Shown: positions 47,702 through 57,429, numbered from the stretch's first letter. The stretch: 64,000 nt of DNA from Chitinivibrio alkaliphilus ACht1 (GCF_000474745.1 NZ_ASJR01000001.1:167729-231728), one strand, 5' to 3'. Made by a program: numbers and translations. The notes: a model not told the origin generated them from the sequence alone.

Positions 47702-48619
47702 ATGAAGACAGTAAACATGGGACAATCGGGACTTCTTGGATCTAACATCATTATGGGATGTATGCGCATAGACTCCTTAAATACGAAGGAACTGGAGCAG
47801 CTCGTATATACAGCCCTTGATGCAGGAATCAATCTCTTTGACCATGCCGATATCTACGGTGGCGGCGTTTGTGAAGAACTATTCGGATCCTTTCTTCGTG
47901 CCAACCCACACCTGCGAAAGGACCTTCTGCTCCAAAGCAAATGTGGTATCCGCGATGGCTATTACGATCTCTCAAAGGAGCATATTGTTCGTTCCGTAAA
48001 TGAGAGCCTTCAACGGCTCAACACGGACTATCTCGATCTCTTCATACTGCACCGTCCCGACACGCTCATGGAACCGCAGGAAGTGGCCGAAGCCCTTGAT
48101 ACGGTAATTACGGCTGGCAAGGTGACCCATGTCGGGGTCAGCAATATGAACAGTGCCCAGATAGAGCTCTTATTAAAATACATGAAACATCCACTCATTG
48201 TAAATCAGCTTCAGCTAAGCCCTACCAACGCAGGCATTTTTACCACGGGTATTCAGGCAAACACTGCCTTTGACGGGGCCCCCGATCGCCACGGCCATAT
48301 TCTTGAATACAGTAGACTCACTGAAATGACCATTCAGGCATGGTCTCCCCTGCAGTTTGGTTTTTTTGACGGGGTGTATATCGATAATCCCGATTTTGCT
48401 GAGCTCAACACTGTCTTGGTTCGTCTCGCTGAAGAGAATAGGGTAACCACCTCGGCTATTGCCCTTGCGTGGATACTTTCCCATCCGGCACAGATGCAAG
48501 CGGTAGTTGGTACTACGAGGGTAGATCGACTTAGAGAGCTCTGTGCTGCCTCTTCACTCTCTCTTTCACGGCAGGAATGGTATGAAATATACCGCGCAGC
48601 GGGGCATCCACTGCCATAA
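47702..48619 (+). CDS. Aldo/keto reductase (YdhF-like)
   Basis: NADPH-dependent oxidoreductase of 305 aa with a TIM-barrel fold. Catalytic-site parts are visible: LFDHADIYGGG (Asp/Tyr), LLLQSKCGIRDG (Lys) and LDLFILHRPD (His). Cofactor-binding parts are AWSPLQFGFFDG and the C-terminal AVVGTTRVDRL. YdhF-like spacing (MGCMRIDSLNTKELEQLV) supports the subgroup. The substrate is unknown. It is divergent from the sensor kinase over 280 bases, in which no clear promoter box was recognised. Confidence 0.9.
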   Translation: MKTVNMGQSGLLGSNIIMGCMRIDSLNTKELEQLVYTALDAGINLFDHADIYGGGVCEELFGSFLRANPHLRKDLLLQSKCGIRDGYYDLSKEHIVRSVNESLQRLNTDYLDLFILHRPDTLMEPQEVAEALDTVITAGKVTHVGVSNMNSAQIELLLKYMKHPLIVNQLQLSPTNAGIFTTGIQANTAFDGAPDRHGHILEYSRLTEMTIQAWSPLQFGFFDGVYIDNPDFAELNTVLVRLAEENRVTTSAIALAWILSHPAQMQAVVGTTRVDRLRELCAASSLSLSRQEWYEIYRAAGHPLP

Positions 48620-48741
48620 CCCCCGTTACACGGGGCATACTCCCAATTACGAACGGCTCCTGTCACCAAACAGGGGCCGCTGTTTATTGTATGGCAGGGA
48701 ACCAGAAACCTCCCCTTGCCCTTGGTATTTGTAAAAAGAAC

Positions 48742-50985
48742 TTATTCTCTTATTTCTGAGGACATGGCCGTAATAATTTTTTCTTCAAGTTCCTTGGCGC
48801 CATAGGGCTTAGAAAGAAATTCGTTTGCTCCTAAGGATATGGTTTGTACTACGCGGTCATCACGGGAATACCCCGAGGTCAAAACAACCGGAATAGATAT
48901 CCCACGAGCATGAATTTCTTCATATACTTCCTGGCCGGTCATCTCAGGCATCACCATATCAAGAAGGATACAATCAACATGATCCTGTTTTTCCTCTAAA
49001 TACGCAAGCGCCTCCGGACCACTATAAAAGGATGTTACGGTAAATCCACTATACATAAGTATTTTTCTTCCTAAGCGAACCACGAGGGGATCATCATCAA
49101 TAATCAGGACATGCCCCGTTCCCTGGGGAATACTTGGGGTATTGTTTGATACGAAAGCCCCTTCTTCCCGCTCTGTTTCACCACACTCCGTAAAATAGAG
49201 TGACACCGTAGTGCCCACACCGGGCTGCGAAGTTACATCAACCCATCCTTCATTATGTTGTACAATATTTAATACCATAGAAAGACCAAGACCTGTACCG
49301 GCTCCGTTCTTTTTGGTTGTGTAAAATGGATCAAAAATACGGGAAATATGTTCCGGCTTAATACCAACCCCCTTATCTGTGATATGTATGCAACAGTATA
49401 CCCCCGGAGGAATCTCTCCGGATAGTACAGAATGGGATACAGAGAACGTACGCCCTTCTATGACAACCGTCACTTCTCCTCCCTGCTGCTCATGGGGAGC
49501 CCGCATAATTGTCATGGCATGCCCAGCATTGATACAGAGATTCAACAATACCTGTTCAAGCTGAGATGGATCGACAAAAATATGTGGAACAGTATCATCA
49601 CTCTCAATACGGCATGAAACAACCTTACCAATACCCGTATTATACAATCGCTTAACCCTCTTCATAAGGAGCAACGGGGCGACCCGTTTTTTAGAAGAAT
49701 CCTGTTTCTGTGAGAGAGTCAGGAGCTGACGAATGAGATCCTCTGCCCGGGAAGAAGCCTCCTCCATAATGGTTATATTTTCTTCTTGCTCTTGTAAGCT
49801 TCCTCCTTCAGCCATGTTAAGACGCAGCAAGGAAAGGGTACCCACAATACCATTCAAGGCATTATTGAAATCATGAGCCAATCCTCCTGCAAGAGTTCCC
49901 ACGGTCTCCATCTTCTGCATTTGCATTAATTGCGCATCCTTTTGTGTAACCGCTGTTACATCGGTAATAAACAGAGCCACATCACCTTCAGAATGTTCAT
50001 GCAGGGGAAAGAGCGTCACATCGGCATAGGCAATGGAGCCAAGCTGTAATTCATATCTTCGTAATTTTCGGGGATGGAATTTTTCACGAAGCCTTTTCAG
50101 CTCCTGCGTAAGAAATGAAAAAGCCGGCACGAGCGTATCAAGGGGAGCTTCTTCCGGGGTCTCTGTAGGAATATACCTTGCAGCGGCACTATTCCATAGA
50201 AGGGTGCGGTTTTGTCGATCAAGCACAAAAACAAGGGTGGGCATGGCATCAACAAGATCATGCAAAAGATGATAGGTTTTCTCTATCTGTACCTCTCCAT
50301 ACTGAATACGTTCCAACATGGTATTTATGCTCTCTGCCAAGATTTCTACCTCACGACAACTATCCACAACTGGTGATATTCTACTATGAAGCCGGTCTCG
50401 ATTGGTCCGTCGCGCCATATTCGCAATTCGCATAAGGGGTGCTGAAATGCGATACTCCATTCGTTTTCCCCAATACAGTATCAACACAAACAGAGGTATG
50501 GCGATGGCAAAAAGAAACATGGTCAGTTGGCGCAAACTGGCTTGCAACTCTTCCGTGGAGACACGCAAGGATAAGACGCCCAGGGTAAGTCCATCATCCT
50601 TAACAGCCACGGCTGCATAGAGGGCATTCTTATGAAACAGAGGCTCAAACACTGTATCAGAGGGAAAAGAATTGGCATGATTACTTCTTTGATACTGTGC
50701 AAATACTTCGCCCGTGTGATCACGCAAAACAGCGTGGGTTACGGTGGGAATTTTTTCAAACCGTGATAACACCCGCTGTGCTGCGGGACGATCAAGAAAC
50801 AACAAGGGAGCCACACAATGATCTGCAGAAAAAGAGATAGTACTGGCAACATAGGATTCCATCTGTGAACGAAAACTCTCCCTGAAATGAAGAAAGAATG
50901 CCGTGGATAATACCACCATAACAACACTTATAGAGAGAATGAGCAGTCCTGAAATATGCTGTCTGATTGATGCACCCTGTTTCAC
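48742..50985 (-). CDS. Hybrid sensor histidine kinase (HAMP-PAS-HisKA-HATPase-REC)
   Basis: Membrane sensor kinase of 747 aa. TM1 is near residues 10-30, a short periplasmic part (30-155) has the look of a Cache-like sensor, and TM2 is MFLFAIAIPLFVLILYW. A HAMP-like segment, a PAS domain (MPTLVFVLDRQNRTLLWNS), HisKA with the phospho-His in GGLAHDFNNALNGI, HATPase (DKGVGIKPE, GAGTGLGLSMVLNIV) and a receiver (IIDDDPLVVRLG, LLDMVMPEMTG) follow. It overlaps the YfiR-like gene by four bases and is the third gene of a TonB receptor-YfiR-kinase operon. Confidence 0.92.
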   Translation of the reverse strand: MKQGASIRQHISGLLILSISVVMVVLSTAFFLHFRESFRSQMESYVASTISFSADHCVAPLLFLDRPAAQRVLSRFEKIPTVTHAVLRDHTGEVFAQYQRSNHANSFPSDTVFEPLFHKNALYAAVAVKDDGLTLGVLSLRVSTEELQASLRQLTMFLFAIAIPLFVLILYWGKRMEYRISAPLMRIANMARRTNRDRLHSRISPVVDSCREVEILAESINTMLERIQYGEVQIEKTYHLLHDLVDAMPTLVFVLDRQNRTLLWNSAAARYIPTETPEEAPLDTLVPAFSFLTQELKRLREKFHPRKLRRYELQLGSIAYADVTLFPLHEHSEGDVALFITDVTAVTQKDAQLMQMQKMETVGTLAGGLAHDFNNALNGIVGTLSLLRLNMAEGGSLQEQEENITIMEEASSRAEDLIRQLLTLSQKQDSSKKRVAPLLLMKRVKRLYNTGIGKVVSCRIESDDTVPHIFVDPSQLEQVLLNLCINAGHAMTIMRAPHEQQGGEVTVVIEGRTFSVSHSVLSGEIPPGVYCCIHITDKGVGIKPEHISRIFDPFYTTKKNGAGTGLGLSMVLNIVQHNEGWVDVTSQPGVGTTVSLYFTECGETEREEGAFVSNNTPSIPQGTGHVLIIDDDPLVVRLGRKILMYSGFTVTSFYSGPEALAYLEEKQDHVDCILLDMVMPEMTGQEVYEEIHARGISIPVVLTSGYSRDDRVVQTISLGANEFLSKPYGAKELEEKIITAMSSEIRE

Positions 50986-51551
50986 TTATCCTCCTCGGAG
51001 AACCTGATAATCTCAGCCATGGAAAGCAGAAAGGAACTAACCTGAAAGCCGAGAGCATTCATATGCTGCTGATTTATAATAAAACGAAGGCGTTTTTCCT
51101 CAACAAAAAAAGATATCATGGCCCCTTTTTTAGAAAAGCTCGGCTGATCTCCGATAAGAAGAAGCGGTGCACCTTCTTTTCCGGAACACCCCGTATATGT
51201 GTCCAGATATTTTGCATCAATCACAAAGAGAATTTGCCCACAAAAATACTCCGTTGTATCTGTCACATGACGTACTTGGGCAGTTTTGTTTTGAATACGG
51301 GGCTGACGAGAGAAAAAATCATACACCTCCCTATAAACATCGTAATCTCCGGCAACACCAATATGAAAAGTACTATCCTGAGACATTTTGGGCCATATAA
51401 TATACCGGGTAAATCGCTCGATAAAAGCACTCTTCAAATGATACTCAGAAATATCTCTTTCAGCCCACACAAAAGAAACAAGACAAAGAAAAAGAACGAT
51501 CCCCTTCTGAACCATCGCCCCTCGTAGCCTCCATACACCTAATCTATTCAT
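50982..51551 (-). CDS. YfiR-family (DUF4154) periplasmic protein
   Basis: A 189-aa exported protein. After the signal peptide (KGIVLFLCLVSFVWA) comes the DUF4154 pattern: EYHLKSAFIERFTRYIIWP, FHIGVAGDYDVY, CGQILFVI, GAPLLLIGDQPSFSKKGAMI and the C-terminal RLRFIINQQHMNALGFQVSS. YfiR in Pseudomonas is a periplasmic redox-sensitive inhibitor of a membrane signalling protein. The ATG (51551) overlaps the receptor stop in ATGA and the end overlaps the kinase gene. An inner ATG 12 codons later is an alternative start. Confidence 0.88.
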   Translation of the reverse strand: MNRLGVWRLRGAMVQKGIVLFLCLVSFVWAERDISEYHLKSAFIERFTRYIIWPKMSQDSTFHIGVAGDYDVYREVYDFFSRQPRIQNKTAQVRHVTDTTEYFCGQILFVIDAKYLDTYTGCSGKEGAPLLLIGDQPSFSKKGAMISFFVEEKRLRFIINQQHMNALGFQVSSFLLSMAEIIRFSEEDK

Positions 51552-53596
51552 AAGGTAAGGCTCATTCCTGCATACCATCTACGTCCCTGCACAGGAACAG
51601 TATATTCCTGTACTCCCTGTGAACCGGAGATGAGCGGCGTCGTATCATCAAAGATGTTTTTTCCCTGCAACTCAACAGAAAGATGTCTGCTCACCGCCCC
51701 AGAGAGAAAGAAAGAGGTCTCCCCCCGTCCTAAGCCCGTACTCCTGTCACCCATAACATATCCGGCAGTGTAGGAATTCAGTACTGATACGGTGAGTGGA
51801 ACGGGGAGTAAAAAGCGATGACGCCCACCAAGGGAAAATTTATGCGTTGGCATTCCAACAATGCGTTTTCCTGCTGCATCTTCCGATCGAGCCCAGGCAT
51901 AATTTGCAAACAAACGTGACTCAGTACCGGGAGAAATAATAGTCTCAACTTCTCCACCGTAAGCATCAATACTCCCGCGAGCATTACGAAATGCATTCAG
52001 ATTCATGCCACCTTCCGTTGTATCGGGGGTATAGTTTTCTATGGTATTATCGGTGGAGTTATAAAACAACGCACCGCTTATATAGACCACATCGCCCGCA
52101 TAGCTAACTCCCGTTTCAAGGGAGTAGAGATACTCTTCTTCAAGGTCGGCAATACGAATAGGAACCTCCTCCGCATCAAACCGCCGTTGTGCTTCATCAT
52201 TCAGGCTCAGCTCCTTTTGTCCCGGTGCCCGAAGGGCCGTGCCGAAAAGGAGGCGACCACTAAAGCGCGGAGAAAACCCTTGCACAAGAGCAAGACGAGG
52301 AGATATTCGGCGAAAGGAGTGATCACGATACGTACCGAAGTCTTCACGAAACCCCGCGGTTACATGAAGGCCTGACAACACAGGAAAACGACCTTGATAC
52401 TGGGCATATCCCGAAAGGGTATATGTAGGCTCTGTTTCTGCTTCAAAGGCTGTATCTGCATCCCATACAATACCCGTATCAGAGGCTGAGACAAACCAGT
52501 GCCGTGTTCCTCCGTTGCGGCCCAGACCGCTATGGCTATATAGGTTGAGGCCGGTTTTCACCGTATGGAACGAGTCTATCTCATACTGAAACTCCGTGAC
52601 ATAATCAAGAGATCTTAAACGTTCATCATACTCACCGATAATATCTTGAGGAATAGCAGTATTATACTGATTATTCACCCGTAATCCCCGTTCCGCAGAC
52701 TCAGTTACGGTCAGATATGATTCCAGGGAAAGCCGTTCTGAAATATCGGTTTCATACCGCACATAGGGCATAAGGGTGGTCCACACGACGCGATTTCCCT
52801 TATGGGTTGAACTCCCCCAAAACTCTCCAATCCCTCCCTCTTTCTCGCTATAGAGAACCCCTATGCCAAGCCCATGGGCTCTCCCCGTGGAAAAGGCATG
52901 AGAAAATCTCGCATAGGAAGCATAGGTATGATCTCGATAGAGTCGCCGGGAATCTCCCATTACAGGGGTACGGGATGCTTCGCGGGTATAGCGGGCTGCT
53001 TCTACATGGCTCACCCCTGCAGATCCATGATGGGAAAGAGCGGCAAAGTTTCCTCGGGTGGACCGTTCATTTCCCGCAAAAATCCGGGCAAAGCCCCGTG
53101 TACTTCCGGGAGGAGGATCATCATACACCACATTTAAAACACCATAAAAAGCCCCCACCCCATACAAGGCTGAAGCTGGTCCGCGAAGGAATTCAACTTG
53201 AGATGCGCCCAAGACAGGCATATTCTCTTCAATAAACACCTTATTTGCCCGTACATGGCGCACGGGAATACCATCCACCAAGAGGAGATGTTTGTTATTG
53301 TTCCACCCATCAAAACCTTGTCCACGAGTTTCAAGGCCACGTTCTCCAAACCGAATATTTGTGGAATATCCCGGGGTACTATTAGCAAGATCTCCGAGGG
53401 AAAAATGTCCATAAGAACGAATATCATCTGCCGTATGCACGGATACAAATCCCGGAGCACGGCTCACCGTTTCATCCATACGAGACGACACGGTTACTTG
53501 TACCTGCATTAATTCTTCAAAGGTCATGGTGAGAAGAGGATCCTCACCGGCAAAACAGAGCATACAGAGTACCGTAAGCAATAAGGGCCGCTTCAT
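51548..53596 (-). CDS. TonB-dependent outer-membrane receptor
   Basis: Outer-membrane receptor of 682 aa. The signal peptide is MKRPLLLTVLCMLCFAGE. The N-terminal FEELMQVQVTVSSRMDETVS resembles the TonB-box region, and the plug shows PGFVSVHTADDIRSYGHFSL, LLLVDGIPVRHVR and VEFLRGPASALYGVGAFYGV. The 22-strand barrel follows, ending QGRRWYAGMSLTL with the usual terminal aromatic/hydrophobic pattern. An AGGAGG lies before the ATG at 53596; a longer frame upstream lacks one. The ligand is unknown. First gene of the receptor-YfiR-kinase operon. Confidence 0.93.
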   Translation of the reverse strand: MKRPLLLTVLCMLCFAGEDPLLTMTFEELMQVQVTVSSRMDETVSRAPGFVSVHTADDIRSYGHFSLGDLANSTPGYSTNIRFGERGLETRGQGFDGWNNNKHLLLVDGIPVRHVRANKVFIEENMPVLGASQVEFLRGPASALYGVGAFYGVLNVVYDDPPPGSTRGFARIFAGNERSTRGNFAALSHHGSAGVSHVEAARYTREASRTPVMGDSRRLYRDHTYASYARFSHAFSTGRAHGLGIGVLYSEKEGGIGEFWGSSTHKGNRVVWTTLMPYVRYETDISERLSLESYLTVTESAERGLRVNNQYNTAIPQDIIGEYDERLRSLDYVTEFQYEIDSFHTVKTGLNLYSHSGLGRNGGTRHWFVSASDTGIVWDADTAFEAETEPTYTLSGYAQYQGRFPVLSGLHVTAGFREDFGTYRDHSFRRISPRLALVQGFSPRFSGRLLFGTALRAPGQKELSLNDEAQRRFDAEEVPIRIADLEEEYLYSLETGVSYAGDVVYISGALFYNSTDNTIENYTPDTTEGGMNLNAFRNARGSIDAYGGEVETIISPGTESRLFANYAWARSEDAAGKRIVGMPTHKFSLGGRHRFLLPVPLTVSVLNSYTAGYVMGDRSTGLGRGETSFFLSGAVSRHLSVELQGKNIFDDTTPLISGSQGVQEYTVPVQGRRWYAGMSLTL

Positions 53597-53675
53597 TTCA
53601 TCCTCCTGCTGCGTTGGCCCTAAGTATATCCTTGCGGAAGAGATTGTGCAAGGGGTAATCTCTGTGGCGATAAAA

Positions 53676-53702
53676 AAAGAGGAAGAACAACTCTTCCTCT
53701 TT
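53676..53702 (-). terminator. Intrinsic terminator after the sigma/anti-sigma operon
   Basis: An 11-bp stem AAAGAGGAAGA/TCTTCCTCTTT with a 5-base loop lies 25 bases after the anti-sigma stop. On the minus strand it is followed by TTTT (A72-A75 region), a proper terminator, so the TonB receptor operon behind it needs its own promoter. Confidence 0.85.
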
Positions 53703-53726
53703 TCTAGTATGCTGATATGGAATACG

Positions 53727-54203
53727 TTATCGCTGTTGCTGTACACCCACGGGACGAATGGAGCGCCCATCCCCCTCATGAAAATCCCGGAGAGAATCCG
53801 ACGGAAGGGAGTCTTCTAAAACCAAGGGACTCCCCCCCGGTGCTCCATGATTGGGCATAACAACATTCCCCGCAACAAAGAGGCCGGAAAGAAATCCTAC
53901 TCCCACAATACACATGGCAACGGTGCCTTTCTTAATGAGAAAAGACAGGGGAAGTGACCAGCGATATCGCCGATCGCGCATGGCAATAATGGCACGTCGT
54001 ATCTGCGCATCACGCCGCGGGTCCACAGTGGTTTCAAGACCACCATCACTGCGCACCAGAGAGAAGAAACGTTTATATTCAGCTGTCTCACGGGCACAGA
54101 AGACACACTCTTCCATATGTTCCTCGTAGGCAACACGTTCACTTTCTGTCAAATCACCCAACACGTAGAGAAACCCCTCTTCTTCATGGCGATTACACTT
54201 CAT
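53727..54203 (-). CDS. Anti-sigma factor with zinc-finger-like N-terminus
   Basis: A 158-aa membrane protein. The N-terminal HxxxCxxC motif (EEHMEECVFCARE, His 29, Cys 33, Cys 36) follows LYVLGDLTESERVAYEEH, the form of the ZAS anti-sigma domain. One membrane helix (about 95-117, GTVAMCIVGVGFLSGLFVAG) puts a short Pro/Gly-rich tail outside. Its start overlaps the sigma gene by 11 bases, so it should control that sigma factor. Whether zinc is bound is inferred. Confidence 0.88.
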   Translation of the reverse strand: MKCNRHEEEGFLYVLGDLTESERVAYEEHMEECVFCARETAEYKRFFSLVRSDGGLETTVDPRRDAQIRRAIIAMRDRRYRWSLPLSFLIKKGTVAMCIVGVGFLSGLFVAGNVVMPNHGAPGGSPLVLEDSLPSDSLRDFHEGDGRSIRPVGVQQQR

Positions 54204-54768
54204 AATACCCTCGCTTTACAAACTCTTTTCGTATCTTTTCACAGGCCAATCGCATTCTCCCTAAAGCTGTGTTAATGGTACATCCCGTAATCTCTGCAAT
54301 ATCTTTAAAGGGAACACCTCCCATTTCTCGCATGAGGAAAACCTCTTTTTGCTCAACGGAGATATCCTCAAGTACATGGTTTACCAACTCCCTTACCCGT
54401 CCATCTGCGGTACTGCTCAAGGGGTCTTGAATCCGACTTCCCACCGCTTGAGAAGCTTCATCTTGATATTTATTCACCACCTTCTCATGGCGAATGTAAT
54501 CGATGGTCTTTTTGTGAGCAATTCCAAAAAGCCAACTTAAAAAACTTCTATTTCGTTCAAACCGATCTATGGAGTTTAGAGCGGATATGAACGTATCCTG
54601 CAGCAGATCCTCTGCAACGTTTCGATCCTTTACCATGCGCAGTATTAAACTGAACACTTTATGCTTATACTCATCATAGAGCTTGGTAAAGGCCTTTACA
54701 TTTTTGTTGTCAAGCCAATCCGCTACATACTCTTTTTCTGTAAAGTTTTCGTTTTTCATACGCCCCAT
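54193..54768 (-). CDS. ECF-type RNA polymerase sigma factor
   Basis: Sigma-70-family factor of 191 aa with region 2 (AEDLLQDTFISALNSIDRF, FLSWLFGIAHKKTIDYIR) and region 4 (SVEQKEVFLMREMGGVPFKD, IAEITGCTINTALGRMRLAC) and no region 3, as in extracytoplasmic-function sigmas. It is cotranscribed with its anti-sigma partner and divergent from the MATE exporter gene over 76 bases. The regulon cannot be told from the window; no autoregulatory promoter was recognised. Confidence 0.92.
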   Translation of the reverse strand: MGRMKNENFTEKEYVADWLDNKNVKAFTKLYDEYKHKVFSLILRMVKDRNVAEDLLQDTFISALNSIDRFERNRSFLSWLFGIAHKKTIDYIRHEKVVNKYQDEASQAVGSRIQDPLSSTADGRVRELVNHVLEDISVEQKEVFLMREMGGVPFKDIAEITGCTINTALGRMRLACEKIRKEFVKRGYYEV

Positions 54769-54844
54769 ATTACGATTTCGTTACTGAAGTAATTATTTAT
54801 TTCCTAATATACATAGGGGCACATAGTATTTTAGCGAGGAATCT

Positions 54845-56322
54845 ATGAGAAAGGAATGTATGAGCTCTTTTCAAAGAGATACCGTTTCTGTACTTCTTGG
54901 TGAACCACGTCGCGCTGTACGCATTCTTTCCATCCCCATAGCCTTTTCACTGCTTATACAAACCTTATACAATATTGTTGATGGAATATGGGTTTCGGGC
55001 ATCCCTGAATATGGCGATGATGCCCTTGCCGCTGTAGGGGTGTTTTTTCCTGTTTTTATGATTCTCATGGCCTTTGCAAGCGGCATCGGTATCGGCGGAG
55101 GTGCGGCTATCTCACGAAAGATTGGCGAAAAGAAATCCGGAGATGCCGGTGGGGCGGCCGTATTGACCTACCTTCTTACCGGAGCAATACTGACCCTCCT
55201 CATTCTGGGAATACTCCCCGTCTTTCGACCAATCATGGTGGGTATTGCCGGCTGTGAGACCATTGGTGAAATGGCATATCGATACGGGAGAATACTCCTT
55301 CTGGGCTCCCCCTTTCTTGCCTTTACCATCATCTCCAATGCAATCTTAAAAGCTGAGGGAGATGCAAAACGATCCATGCTCCTCATGTCAGCAGCCTCCC
55401 TCATTAATATCGGAGCTGACCCCCTGTTTATCTATACCTTTGATCTGGGATATACGGGAGCGGCATGGGCCACGGTCTTCTCCTTTGCCTGTGCTGCTGC
55501 TCTCAGCGGGTACTGGCTGTGGATCCGTCAGGACACGCACATTACCTTCACAGTGAAAACAGAAACACCCAAAAGTACAATTATCGGGGATATACTCCGC
55601 GTGGGAATCCCCACCGCCCTTGCTCAAACTGCTATATCCGTGGCTGCCGCTGGCATTATGCGCCTCATAACCCTTGTGGGAGATGGAGCACATCTTGCAG
55701 CATATACCAGCTGTTGGCGGGTCCTCATGTTTATTAATATTCCGGCCTTCGGTCTTGCCGGAGCCACTCTTTCTGTTATTGGAGCAGCCTACGGAGAAGA
55801 AAACCCCGCAAAAATGAAGAGCGCCTACTTCTATGCCATACAAACGGGGCTCAAAATTCAAGGGGTACTCGCCCTCTGTGTGTTTCTCTTTGCAGAGCAC
55901 ATCGCCCTGATATTCTCCTACGCAGATGATTCTGCCCACCTGCGTCCTCTCATTGCAACAATTCTCCGCTATCTCTCTCCCGTGTTTGCCTTCTCTCCCA
56001 TGGGTATTATTACCTCTGCCATGTTTCGATCCATTAAACGGGGAGGGCGCTCTCTTGTTGCCTCCCTTCTTCGCACGGTTATACTTCAGCTCTTTTTTCA
56101 TGGCTCTTTGCCATACACTTTTCCCACGGTGTTACGGGAATATGGCTTGGCATTACCCTGGGAAATCTTCTGGCAATCATGATTATTTTTCTCTGGGGAA
56201 GTCTTACCATGCACTGTCTGGCAAAAACAGAAAACCTTCGTGGGGGTACAGCTCCGCCCAGCCTTTGCCATGAACCCTTCCCCACGCACCGCCCCCTGAT
56301 TTCTCACGCAGAAGAAGAGTAA
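54845..56322 (+). CDS. MATE-family exporter, frameshifted near the C-terminus at a T6 tract
   Basis: Antiporter with twelve helices, about 492 aa when repaired. LIQTLYNIVDGIWVSGIPEY and GGGAAISRKIGEKKSGDAGG mark the first half; FAFSPMGIITSAMFRSIKRG the second. As written the frame ends at 56182 in LREYGLALPWEIFWQS. One extra T in TTTTTT (56093-56098) continues as FFSWLFAIHFSHGVTGIWLG, then ITLGNLLAIMIIFLWGSLTM, a proper last helix, and stops at 56322 after a hydrophilic tail. Substrate unknown. The start is ATG 54845; an inner ATG lies six codons later. Confidence 0.87.
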
Positions 56323-56511
56323 ATTCCTTCTTCAAACAACGATCCTCTGTAATACCAGTGGGATACAGAGAAATATGTCGGTCTTGGGGTAAAAAGTTAT
56401 TATTTCATAGAGATCTATGGTATACATACAGAGTGAGGATTGTGTTCCTGCAACAGGAAGCACTCCTACGCATACACAAAGGTACGTCTATGTTTTTCAA
56501 AGGGGTAAACC

Positions 56512-57393
56512 ATGACGACAATCAAAAAAGCTGTTTTTACTGTACTCATTCTCTCAACGGGGCTGCTTCTTTCATGCGGTGACTCAACGGGGCCGTCAGA
56601 CAGAAGCAATAGAGATATTCTGAAGAACAATGACTGGAGAGCCATTCGGGTTGTGGAACAGGGTGATACCACTCACTGGTATGACGATACACTCCAGATT
56701 ATCGAATTTTATAATGGAACATTACGCGTTCATATGAATTTTGGTGAATACCATATCGATGAACAAAGCTATGACCATATTACGGATAGTACCATAACAG
56801 GAGAAGATATAGCAGCTGAATACGATATCATAAACAGGGATACCCTGCGGGTATTTCCCCATGAAGAGGGGGAACCCGAAGAGATAGTCTTTGTTCTCTA
56901 CGATGGAGACATACCCCCTGACAGCTGGATTGATGATGACGATGATGACGATACCGGAGACAGGGATGCCCCCCGTGATATTCTCCTGGATAATCAGTGG
57001 CGTGCGTTTATGGAGATTGAAGAAAGCAGGGCTGGAGGTGTGACAACGCGTGATACCGTACATATAGATGATCCTAAAGCGATCTATCATTTTGAAAAAG
57101 ATGAGACAGATAGCATATCAAATACCCACATCTATGGAGATCTATGGTCTGGAGTTGAGGAACGAGAAGAGGATGGGGAGCTCTACATTCTTGAATACAC
57201 CACTGAATATACCATCGAAAGGGATACCTTAAAAATACAGACCCATGTCGATATTAAAACATCCATAAATGGGACACATACTGGTACAGGTTCTATAACC
57301 CACTCTCGCTTCTACGAACGGCATGAGCCCCAAGACCACGCAAAAATCACCAGGGTCTCACCCATACAAAGAGATGTCTTTACCATGGAATAA
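56512..57393 (+). CDS. Acidic lipoprotein with two repeated domains, unknown function
   Basis: A 293-aa protein with a lipoprotein signal peptide (TGLLLSCGDS, Cys 22). Two related halves follow: RDILKNNDWRAIRVVEQGDT (about 35-54) and RDILLDNQWRAFMEIEESRA (about 159-178), each leading into acidic beta-rich sequence ending in DTLRVFPHEE or DTLKIQTHVD. An Asp run (DDDDDDD, about 141-148) separates them. No family is recognised. It may sit on the outer-membrane surface and bind cations, which is inference. It stands alone between the MATE gene and the convergent sbcC. Confidence 0.72.
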   Translation: MTTIKKAVFTVLILSTGLLLSCGDSTGPSDRSNRDILKNNDWRAIRVVEQGDTTHWYDDTLQIIEFYNGTLRVHMNFGEYHIDEQSYDHITDSTITGEDIAAEYDIINRDTLRVFPHEEGEPEEIVFVLYDGDIPPDSWIDDDDDDDTGDRDAPRDILLDNQWRAFMEIEESRAGGVTTRDTVHIDDPKAIYHFEKDETDSISNTHIYGDLWSGVEEREEDGELYILEYTTEYTIERDTLKIQTHVDIKTSINGTHTGTGSITHSRFYERHEPQDHAKITRVSPIQRDVFTME

Positions 57394-57406
57394 CATTTTA
57401 CAGCAA

Positions 57407-57429
57407 AATCGGGGGCATGGCTCCCGATT
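57407..57429. terminator. Hairpin after the acidic lipoprotein gene
   Basis: A 7-bp stem AATCGGG/CCCGATT with two further inner pairs lies about 14 bases after the lipoprotein stop. On the plus strand only ATCTCTCC follows, so it is a weak terminator; on the minus strand TTTTG follows. The rest of the 244-base gap before sbcC shows nothing else. Confidence 0.45.

Noticed and set aside
55388..56101. 237-codon frame on the minus strand
   Set aside because: Antisense to the MATE exporter; low-complexity translation without motifs.
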